64,000 bases of DNA, taken from Shewanella algidipiscicola. GTDB taxonomy: Bacteria; Pseudomonadota; Gammaproteobacteria; Enterobacterales; Shewanellaceae. The DNA is taken from contig NZ_QPQT01000019.1 in the NCBI RefSeq assembly GCF_003605125.1, positions 25,465 through 89,464 on the forward strand, given 5' to 3'. The notes beneath the pieces were generated by a model. It was given only the letters and a program-made list of their open reading frames with translations. It made no database searches and was not told the origin of the DNA. Position numbers and translations under genes: made by a program. Below are positions 36,545 through 44,627 of this stretch, piece after piece (position 1 is the stretch's first letter; each line of letters starts with the position of its first letter).

Positions 36545-37318
36545 CTAATTTGATTTATTTAATGCGTTAATTATATTTAGCACAAAACATTGGCAATCAA
36601 CGGCCGTTTGAGGCTCAAAATCTTGACCATGCTGATCGGTGTTAGACAATACACGAATACTGACAAATGGGACTTTATAGGCTTCGGCAACCATAGCGGC
36701 TGCTGACGTCTCCATCTCTTCAATGGACGTATTAAAATGTTGATGGAACCAGTTTATCCGGTCTACCTCTCGGTTCCACTCATCACCCGTACCAATCACA
36801 CCTGTGACCACTTGCCCCTTGTCATAGGTGTGAGCCAAGGACATTGCCAGCTCAACCAAGGCTGAGTCCGCCTTAAAGTGATTGTGTTTAACTACTTGGC
36901 CGTTTTCGCGCAAATACATTGTCATATCAAAGTTTTGCCAGTTGGCTGGGTGCATCCCCTGACCTTTCTCTGTGTACTCAGTCTTGTAAGAGCCCATGTT
37001 AAAACTACTGATGCCAACCACTATATCGCCACGAAATAACTTAGGATCATGCCCACCGGCTGTGCCTTGGTTGATGATGAGCCTTGGCTGATAATGCTCC
37101 ATAGCCAAAGTTGTCGCCGCCGCAGCATTAGCTAAACCGATTTCGGTTCGAGAAACCACTACCGATTGACCATTAATTTGACCTTGCCAGAAAGTCCATG
37201 ACCCAAACGTTTTTACTGTCACTTGATCGAGAGCTTCAACCAACGTTTCAATTTCTACGTCCATCGCCCCTTGAACCAAAATAGGACGTTGGGAGGAAGT
37301 ATAATCATGATTTGTCAT
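36545..37318 (-). CDS. MTA/SAH nucleosidase-like nucleoside phosphorylase family protein
   Basis: A 257-residue protein of the nucleoside phosphorylase-I fold. 'QGAMDVEIETLVEALD' at the start and 'SRTEIGLANAAAATTLAMEH' match 5'-methylthioadenosine/S-adenosylhomocysteine nucleosidases. The catalytic region 'SIEEMETSAAAMVAEAYKVP' (about 203-222) and 'SIRVLSNTDQHG' supply the Glu and Asp of the active site. It is 123 bases upstream of the nucleoside permease gene on the same strand. It probably splits purine nucleosides brought in by that permease. It is longer than typical MTA/SAH nucleosidase (about 230 residues), so its preferred substrate may differ. Confidence 0.87.
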   Translation of the reverse strand: MTNHDYTSSQRPILVQGAMDVEIETLVEALDQVTVKTFGSWTFWQGQINGQSVVVSRTEIGLANAAAATTLAMEHYQPRLIINQGTAGGHDPKLFRGDIVVGISSFNMGSYKTEYTEKGQGMHPANWQNFDMTMYLRENGQVVKHNHFKADSALVELAMSLAHTYDKGQVVTGVIGTGDEWNREVDRINWFHQHFNTSIEEMETSAAAMVAEAYKVPFVSIRVLSNTDQHGQDFEPQTAVDCQCFVLNIINALNKSN

Positions 37319-38006
37319 ATAAATGTATTCAAAGCTGAAAGTGCGCGGATATTATCAATGCTTAACAGAGGGAGCAACGAAACAAAGTGTGAGCAACTTG
37401 TTATTGGAATTTTTATAAAAATAGTTAATTAGCGTTACTGAATGTAACCGTCGAAATATCAACTCTTGTTTTATAAGGAATTTAATTATCATCGATTTAA
37501 TATTAAGCTAAAGCTAATTTTACAAACCAACAATGACAAAACACAGTGTTCGCTATAACATCTAATGCATGGCGCCAAGTATTAAATTAATCCTACAAAA
37601 TACCAATAAAGAAAAGTAATGGCTTACCAAGGCCCACGATCACGATAACTTATTGGTGATAGGTTCTGGATTTTCATTTCATAATATGGGAGTTTTTCGC
37701 GCCAAATACTGAGTGCTACTGCCTAGCTAGGTGCGCCGTTGATAAACATCAAAACGTCACCATTTTAATGAGGCTAAAAATAGTCTAGTAAAGTAGTGGC
37801 GATTCAATGTGGAAGCTTTTTTCGGATCAAAAAAGTGAAAAAATTTAAGACTTTTTTAAAAATTTTTAGGTTTTTAACTTGCTGAACAGATATATTGGAT
37901 GTAATTTAGGCACTGTTGGTGCAATTTCAGCCAACTACAATTTGCTACAACACCTAATAAGTGTTTTTTAATCACCCTCGATAACCCGAAATGAATGAGG
38001 TGTAAT
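37319..38006. other. left boundary region of the defence island
   Basis: About 690 bases of AT-rich sequence without a gene. It carries the upstream region of the nucleosidase on the left and the putative promoter at 37879-37907 on the right. I found no tRNA, integrase or clear attachment repeat here. Confidence 0.55.
37879..37907 (+). promoter_or_regulatory. candidate promoter of the helicase-nuclease operon
   Basis: TTGCTG and TAATTT are separated by exactly 17 bases, about 100 bases before the first gene of the island. A short inverted repeat (GTTGG/CCAAC, 37915-37935) follows near the likely transcript start. The match to sigma-70 consensus is moderate. Confidence 0.4.
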
Positions 38007-41000
38007 ATGACAACTAGTGTGTCTGCGCGTTCCTATAATGCGATTATTGAAGATACTCTCTCCCAAGCGCTCCGTTTAGGATCACAATCCCCAAAATCTC
38101 GTAAAACAGGTAGACGCGGTATCGCAGGTTTCTGCATGCTACAAGGTCCTACCGGAGGCGGCAAAAGCAGTGCCCTATACCGACATGGTAATGACGATGG
38201 GCTACCACCCGCACTCGAACAAATAAGTTCAACAAAGCACCAGTCCATTTTTGTCACCCATAGATGGAATATTCTTCATGACGTTTACGCTAATGTCATA
38301 AAGAGCAAGGATTCTACTGGATCCGCCCTTACGGCAAGCATTATCTACGCTCAGGATGAAAACATCATCTCAGCCCTACTAAGAAAGCCTCTTCCTCATG
38401 AAGTAGATGTCAAATCACAAGATTTACCAGATCCTCAAAATACTTTGATAACCTTGAATGACAAGGGGTTGTTACCCCATGACAAATGGGGATATTCAGC
38501 CATACAGAAAACCGCCCGTAAAATAATGCGTGAAGCAAATATATTGGAGAAAAACAGCTTTCAGTCTTCAGCTCCGTTAGGTAAATATTCGCGCCTGATG
38601 AAAAAAGATTTACAACGTTCTTGTGCACAACTTGAATTTATGCTGTTGAAAAACATGAAACTTCTTGAGAATGAAGCTAAGAAGGTAAAAGAAAAATATG
38701 GTGATGACGCTAAATTAGCAGAGGTAGTGAAGAGTAAACTCCATGCCTTTAGAAGTAACGACTGGGTTCGCCGAATATTTCCAGGCATTGCATGGCATGA
38801 TGATAAGCAACACCTGTTAATCATGACAACACAGAAACTATTTTCTTCCTTTTACGATGGCGTACAAAAAGTACGTATATCGAGTAACGACCTAAAAGAC
38901 CACGTTATATTTGTTGATGAATTTGATTATCAATCTGATGTACTTCAGCAATTACTTGCCCAGTCTCAACTGGTACATGAGCCGCCTGAATGCTTAGGGC
39001 AGCTACTTGATGGTGGTCGAAGATTACTTAAAAGGATGCTATTTGACGAAGATGGCAGAGTTCCCGAGATCAGAGAAAGGCTTACCAAATTATTAGATGA
39101 TCTCGAAGATGAATTGAAAGAAAACAACATTAATTTGAAAGAAGACAGGGCTCTAGTTATACCAGCAGAGGACCATCTAGAAGGAAAGTCATTTAAGTCT
39201 CAATATTTATTTCGAGCTGACCACCTGGTCACTAGCAGCCAACTTTCGATGGCTCAAGCCTCTCATGGATTCGCAGTAAAAGAAAGGCATTACGGCGACA
39301 AACTGACATCTGACGAAATCGATATAGATAAATTCCTTCGACTAATGGAAAAATATATACGCCAGTTTAGTTTAATGCTGTCAGACTTTTCTTCTTCAGA
39401 TGGTGAGGAACAAGATTTATTAAGAGAATTGAGTAGTTTACTGTTTGACGCAGCTAATGACTATCGCCCTTCTCACTACAGCAGCGCTTTACCAAGCATG
39501 TCATTGTTCTCTTTACCACAAACTAGTTTGCCAGAGCTTAACAGTCTTCGAAAGAGCAATATCCTACCCAATACTCATGCAAACATATTTGGACTTACTA
39601 ATTGGCAACTGAAGCAAAATGATCAAAAAAATGATCTAGACCGCTTGCGTATTCAGATCCGAAGAGCTTTCTTACCGACAACTCCCGAAGGATTATTACT
39701 TTCATTAGCCAGTCGAAATTTAGTATTTGGCTTATCTGCAACATCGTATATTGAAAGAGCCCTTGGTCATTTCGATATTCGTTGGCTCAACTCTGCATTG
39801 CGTTACATTGCAGAATGCCGAACGCCTGATATCCAGAAAAGCTACTTAGGATATGAGTTCAAAGATAAACCAAAAGACTGGAGTAAAAGACCTATACCTT
39901 ACTGCCAATCAGACGCTGATATACAACGTCAAAATAATATGATCGCCTTCCTGAGTGATAAAAAGGCAACATTACGACAAACCGACCTAGAAGTAGCTGT
40001 TTCTGGTTTTGACGACCAGTTATCCCAACAGGAGAAAATCGACGTTCTTTCTAATTTAGTTCCCGAATTTTTTCAGGACTCCGATAGCAGTATTTCCACC
40101 AGCGCAAAGGAACATAGAGAAAGCACACTATTAAAACTTATCAATGTAATTGCAGTAGCTGGCACGAAAGAAAAGCATAAGGGCCAGCTCGCTTATGTAA
40201 ATTCAACGAAATATTTTCGCAAATGGTTAATAGAAGATGAAGCAAAAGCTAGCCGCAACAGCATTCAGTGGCTATGTACAAACGAAAAAGTTGTCAAAGA
40301 ATTCAACCAAAACAAGCTATTGGCTCTATTCAAAGATGTTTTCATTCCAATTAGCGTAAATGAACAAGACATCACTATCTGCCTACTAAACGCTGAATGC
40401 CAAAAACGTCCTGGATTTAAAGAAGCTTACCAAGCTGCATTTGATGCAGAATATCCTGTTCTAATTATTACCCAAACGGCTTCAGCAACCAACGGCATCA
40501 ACTTAGACTTTAAACTGACCAATGATAAAAGTATGGACCTTACATGTGTATACATACTTGAGTCTCGTCACTACTATTTTTCACCGCAGGATAACAGCGA
40601 TGAAAATTTAGACAAAATGGCACATGCGGGTTATCAAATGCGAAATTTAGATAAACTTCGCAGGTACGGTGAAATTTCTAGAAAGGAGCATAGGAAATAT
40701 ATTTCAGCAGTAATGGATGGAACTGGTTACCAAATATCTCAGCTAAATAATTCTGTTTATAAAAAGGGCTCGGACTACATAAAAAACACGGCGGCAGACA
40801 TACAGCAACAAGTTGGTCGTTTGGAACGAGTTTGGGATCATATTGGTGACGTTGAAATATACGTTTCGCATCAGCTGGCTCAAGACCTAATTAAATTTAC
40901 AGCCTTGCCTTCTTATACCAACCATAGACAAATATTAAGTGACTTAAACCAAAAACTTCTCGATAAGCTAACTTCCATTGATGATGAATCTTCTAACGAT

Positions 41001-41963
41001 TTTTTCAGTTCAATGTTTACGCCGAGTCAGACTGGTGAAAACGCTGTCAGTATTATTGATGACAAGCTAATTCCAGCAATTCGAAAGTCACGCGAGTATC
41101 CAGAAATTACGGACGACATAGCCAAACTTTGGACACAGTTGGGGCGTGCCGTGCTGCAACTAGATTATGCTTGGAACCCAAAAAGCTTTGTTTATGGCAT
41201 TCATACACCATTAAAAGATTGGGCTTGTATTGAAAAACCAACTCACAGCAGTTCATTCTCAGAGATCTGGTACGATCCTGAAACATGGCAGTTTTTCAGT
41301 GAGCCAGGTAAGAACCGTATCCCCTATCGTCCAGACAGACTATACAGCTACATTCAGTCACACAGCGCCATCATAGATTGGTTCAACAAAAAGGGCTACA
41401 GGACCTCAATGTATCCTATAGCTTGTGAATTAGAGGAGACATATGTCCTCCACCCTCGCATCACTCAAAGAATTTTACAAGGGAGGTTGGGTGAAGAGGC
41501 AATACGAGCTTTATTGCATTCGCAAAACGTGTCCACTCACACAACCTTAAATCACCAAAGTGTACTTGAGCTTTATGATTTTACAGTCTCAAAAACTGAT
41601 TTTAGAGTAGATGCAAAATTTTGGGGAAGTGACAGCCTCGATAAAACTGATGAGCAATACCAAGAATGGCTAATAAATGGTGCTCAACCTGACAAAGCTC
41701 CACTTGGATTAATTAGTAAACTACAAGCAATTCGAAATGCGGAAGGCTTCGAAACCAAACTAGCCATACTCAACTTTGTCTGTACTGAGCATGATGCTTC
41801 ACTTGTAGGATTTAACGAACAATTAAAGCAAGTGTCTGTTATAGAGGCGGACATTATCGTACTTAATGGCTGCATAGGTCATGATGCGAAAGATACTGTA
41901 ACCACTGGCTTCAACCACTTTGTGGATTTGGTTTCTGAACAACAAAACAAGAAAGAGGACTAA
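38007..41963 (+). CDS. SF2 helicase-nuclease, DdmD-like
   Basis: A 1318-residue protein. Helicase motifs in order: Walker A GPTGGGKS (47-54), 'VIFVDEFD' Walker B (300-307), GLSAT (575-579), 'TQTASATNGINLDF' (822-835) and 'QQQVGRLERV' (933-942). The C-terminus carries a PD-(D/E)XK nuclease pattern: 'GRLGEEAIRALL' (1159-1170), then 'YDFTVSKTDFRVDAKFW' with Asp1202-Ala-Lys1204. Helicase plus C-terminal nuclease, followed at once by an Argonaute-like gene, is the layout of DdmD in the Vibrio cholerae DdmDE plasmid-elimination system. DdmD is somewhat shorter (about 1190 residues from memory). GAGG is six bases before this ATG. It ends three bases before the next gene. Confidence 0.78.
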   Translation: MTTSVSARSYNAIIEDTLSQALRLGSQSPKSRKTGRRGIAGFCMLQGPTGGGKSSALYRHGNDDGLPPALEQISSTKHQSIFVTHRWNILHDVYANVIKSKDSTGSALTASIIYAQDENIISALLRKPLPHEVDVKSQDLPDPQNTLITLNDKGLLPHDKWGYSAIQKTARKIMREANILEKNSFQSSAPLGKYSRLMKKDLQRSCAQLEFMLLKNMKLLENEAKKVKEKYGDDAKLAEVVKSKLHAFRSNDWVRRIFPGIAWHDDKQHLLIMTTQKLFSSFYDGVQKVRISSNDLKDHVIFVDEFDYQSDVLQQLLAQSQLVHEPPECLGQLLDGGRRLLKRMLFDEDGRVPEIRERLTKLLDDLEDELKENNINLKEDRALVIPAEDHLEGKSFKSQYLFRADHLVTSSQLSMAQASHGFAVKERHYGDKLTSDEIDIDKFLRLMEKYIRQFSLMLSDFSSSDGEEQDLLRELSSLLFDAANDYRPSHYSSALPSMSLFSLPQTSLPELNSLRKSNILPNTHANIFGLTNWQLKQNDQKNDLDRLRIQIRRAFLPTTPEGLLLSLASRNLVFGLSATSYIERALGHFDIRWLNSALRYIAECRTPDIQKSYLGYEFKDKPKDWSKRPIPYCQSDADIQRQNNMIAFLSDKKATLRQTDLEVAVSGFDDQLSQQEKIDVLSNLVPEFFQDSDSSISTSAKEHRESTLLKLINVIAVAGTKEKHKGQLAYVNSTKYFRKWLIEDEAKASRNSIQWLCTNEKVVKEFNQNKLLALFKDVFIPISVNEQDITICLLNAECQKRPGFKEAYQAAFDAEYPVLIITQTASATNGINLDFKLTNDKSMDLTCVYILESRHYYFSPQDNSDENLDKMAHAGYQMRNLDKLRRYGEISRKEHRKYISAVMDGTGYQISQLNNSVYKKGSDYIKNTAADIQQQVGRLERVWDHIGDVEIYVSHQLAQDLIKFTALPSYTNHRQILSDLNQKLLDKLTSIDDESSNDFFSSMFTPSQTGENAVSIIDDKLIPAIRKSREYPEITDDIAKLWTQLGRAVLQLDYAWNPKSFVYGIHTPLKDWACIEKPTHSSSFSEIWYDPETWQFFSEPGKNRIPYRPDRLYSYIQSHSAIIDWFNKKGYRTSMYPIACELEETYVLHPRITQRILQGRLGEEAIRALLHSQNVSTHTTLNHQSVLELYDFTVSKTDFRVDAKFWGSDSLDKTDEQYQEWLINGAQPDKAPLGLISKLQAIRNAEGFETKLAILNFVCTEHDASLVGFNEQLKQVSVIEADIIVLNGCIGHDAKDTVTTGFNHFVDLVSEQQNKKED

Positions 41964-41966
41964 AAG

Positions 41967-44423
41967 GTGAGCAATAACAATCAAATAGTAAGAGAATTGC
42001 CCCTTTCTCACACAATTTACTTAGACAGTGAAATCGACGCTGAAAAAGCTAAGAAACTAGTGGTTTACCATTATCCATTGAACAAATCATATCGATGGAA
42101 GGAGTGGCAAGAACACTTAGACACAGAGCTTTCTAATCGCTACTACCCATATTTGATGCGCAGCTACAAAGGGCAATTTGGCTTGTTTGTAGCTGTGGAT
42201 TCTGAAACCACTAAGCCACCGGCTATTCTCAATAAAGACGGCATAAAAATTCGCCCCGAGAAAGTCCAATACTCCGCTGAAATGAACCCCATCTGGATAC
42301 GTTTGATAATGCGCAAAGTATCTGCATTTGGGACTCATTGCAAAGGAAGTCATACATTAGGTAGGCCTCTTCTTAAAATAGATACTTGGAACACTAAAAA
42401 AAGTACAGGCGTCAATGCAATCAGTTTAGATTGTAGAACTCAACAACGCAGGGATAGGAATACGACCGAAGTAGTTCTCTTTCATGAGAATGTACCACTT
42501 CGTGTATTAGACAGCGCAAAAGCCAACGCAGAACACCGCAACTCTATGTGGGTATATGATAAGAACAACGTTTTAGTGCGCTGGATACCTAAAAAAGGTG
42601 AAAAACCTTCCGGGCCTGTGTATTCAGAAATACGTAAAAATAAGAACAAACGAAAGCAACGCGCATTTATTGATCTTTCTAATGCAGATGCCTTCAAGGG
42701 CAGCTGGCCATGCTTGCTTAAACCTATTCAAGATGAATTGATTGATAAAGCCCAAGAATATGGTTTTAACCTAAAACCTAAAATCTTAAACCTCAGACCA
42801 TTACCTCTCAAGACTAAATATAAGCAAGGTCCAAAAACTCGAAATACAATGCCTAGTGTAGCATTGCTAGAAAAAGTTCTTGTGCTCGACCTACGGTTCT
42901 CAAAGAACATATCGGCTGAGCAAATGTTGTTACCACTTAATCAAGCGCTATCTGAAAAAAGTATTAACACGCAACTTCATCTTTTACCTAATTGTGACCC
43001 TCAAGATATTGATAGCCTTGAGTTCAGTAAGTCTGATTCAATTTTAGTTCTTTTAGATCAATATCCTGGTGTTATTGAAGACCATTACCCTCTCACAACT
43101 AAACTTCGCACTAAGGCCGCTTGCCAGCACATCAATGTAAACCCATATGACTTAGACGGTGACTCCATCGAAGCCAAGCTTATTAATGAAATTAGCGACG
43201 AAGATAGTGATGAAACATACTTAGTACCTGAAGACGAATACTATAACTATGCTCCATCTATGTTTGAGACAGACAGCAGGATGGAGGCACTGAAACGCAA
43301 TTTAGAAATTGTCATCAAAGAATTAAGTATCAAGCATTTGCTACATGATGATCAGGTCAAATTAAGCTCAATGCTTCCTGAAGAGCGTGACGTTCTAACT
43401 GAAGAGCTTGTTGTTATAACCGACGGTTACCTGTTTACAGTTCTAAATGACAGACCAGTTCTCACCCCCTTTAATCCAACCATAGTGGAGCATGAGAAAA
43501 ATTGTGATTTAGTATTGGGTAAATTTAATACCTCTGTAAAGCAGCTGTTTGCATTGTTAAGTAGAGAATGGCCATACAGCTACCAACCACAGGTGGTAAT
43601 GCAAGGTTTTGGTAGTGATGCAGAAAAGTATGCTAGGTTTGCTCGCAGGCAGACCATTGTTATACATAAAGCGGAATCTGTTTCTATCTACTACCAAGAC
43701 CCCAAGTACGATACGCCTCATATGCTTCCGAACCACCTTGAAGAAACACTGCAAGAACTCCAATCACAGAATATCTCTTTGCCATTAAAACAGTGGCCGT
43801 TACCTGAAAGAGATATGTTAGAAGAGCATATTAATGAATTGAAGGAAGAAGGTGAGCTATCAGAGAAAAGTGCAAATACCTTACTTGCACAGCTTGATGA
43901 TATTAAAACATGCTGGCATGAGGCACTAGGTACTTTATGGCAGGAAAACCGATCATCAATTGAATACAAAGAACTAAAGCAACATGCATTTAAAGCACTG
44001 TTAGGTGTGATGAACAATAAGTTAACTGATGGTGAAATGCCCAAAAAAATTGTAAGTTCAAGCCTCAGCGGTTCTTGGGCCAAAGTTGCCTCAAGAGTAT
44101 TTGGTATTCCATTGCAAGACATTCGAGCCTGGTTAAGAAACATTCCTGGCATTCAAAGGTTATGGCATGACCCTGAGCAAGGCTATTACATTGTAGGAAG
44201 CTTAGCGCCGCCTAAATTACAACTAACTAGACAACCAAGTATTCGCCAATGGCACGCACTCCAAGGAGAAATGAATACTGAGCTACTTGCCTCATTAATT
44301 GATGTTGACTGGGTTCGCTCCAATCAACTTGCTGGTAACCCTTGTGTGGCACTACTTGTTAGACGGTGGAGAGATTGCCAAAACGGCAAGGAAGAAGCTT
44401 TAGGGTTAGGATTAGTAACATGA
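41967..44423 (+). CDS. Argonaute/PIWI-like protein, DdmE-like candidate
   Basis: An 818-residue protein starting at GTG, three bases after the helicase-nuclease stop, so the two are translated together. It has no obvious enzymatic motif. Residues about 302-395 form an alternating strand/helix region ('EKVLVLDLRFSK', 'SDSILVLLDQYPG', 'HYPLTTKLRTKAACQHINVN') that resembles the MID/PIWI region of prokaryotic Argonautes. 'LVVITDGYLFTVLNDRPVL' (481-499) looks like strands of an RNase H fold. The Asp-Glu-Asp-x catalytic set is not recognisable, as expected for an inactive guide-binding Argonaute such as DdmE. A long charged helical C-terminus is present. The family call rests mainly on context. Confidence 0.55.
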   Translation: MSNNNQIVRELPLSHTIYLDSEIDAEKAKKLVVYHYPLNKSYRWKEWQEHLDTELSNRYYPYLMRSYKGQFGLFVAVDSETTKPPAILNKDGIKIRPEKVQYSAEMNPIWIRLIMRKVSAFGTHCKGSHTLGRPLLKIDTWNTKKSTGVNAISLDCRTQQRRDRNTTEVVLFHENVPLRVLDSAKANAEHRNSMWVYDKNNVLVRWIPKKGEKPSGPVYSEIRKNKNKRKQRAFIDLSNADAFKGSWPCLLKPIQDELIDKAQEYGFNLKPKILNLRPLPLKTKYKQGPKTRNTMPSVALLEKVLVLDLRFSKNISAEQMLLPLNQALSEKSINTQLHLLPNCDPQDIDSLEFSKSDSILVLLDQYPGVIEDHYPLTTKLRTKAACQHINVNPYDLDGDSIEAKLINEISDEDSDETYLVPEDEYYNYAPSMFETDSRMEALKRNLEIVIKELSIKHLLHDDQVKLSSMLPEERDVLTEELVVITDGYLFTVLNDRPVLTPFNPTIVEHEKNCDLVLGKFNTSVKQLFALLSREWPYSYQPQVVMQGFGSDAEKYARFARRQTIVIHKAESVSIYYQDPKYDTPHMLPNHLEETLQELQSQNISLPLKQWPLPERDMLEEHINELKEEGELSEKSANTLLAQLDDIKTCWHEALGTLWQENRSSIEYKELKQHAFKALLGVMNNKLTDGEMPKKIVSSSLSGSWAKVASRVFGIPLQDIRAWLRNIPGIQRLWHDPEQGYYIVGSLAPPKLQLTRQPSIRQWHALQGEMNTELLASLIDVDWVRSNQLAGNPCVALLVRRWRDCQNGKEEALGLGLVT

Positions 44424-44433
44424 AAGTAAAATC

Positions 44434-44467
44434 TGACAGATACCCACAGTTGTAGCGGTATCTGTCG
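44434..44467 (+). terminator. hairpin between the DdmDE-like and Shango modules
   Basis: GACAGATACC and GGTATCTGTC form a perfect 10-base stem, starting 11-12 bases after the stop codon of the Argonaute-like gene. No U-run follows, so termination would be weak or factor-assisted. It marks the boundary between two modules. Confidence 0.5.
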
Positions 44468-44627
44468 GTAAAGATCTAAATAGCCAATGAAATGGGTTAT
44501 TTAGCAGAACATTTTATGAGTAAAGCTTCATTCAAACTTTGCTTAAGTAATTTGAATTTGATATAAAAGTTATAAAAATCAAGGAACAAATTACCTAATT
44601 TAGAGCCTTGAAAAAAGAGGAAATAAA

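Noticed and set aside
41967..44423. pPIWI-RE type PIWI protein
   Set aside because: The partner helicase and nuclease are fused and placed upstream as in DdmDE, and I could not recognise the conserved C-terminal pPIWI-RE segment. It remains an alternative.
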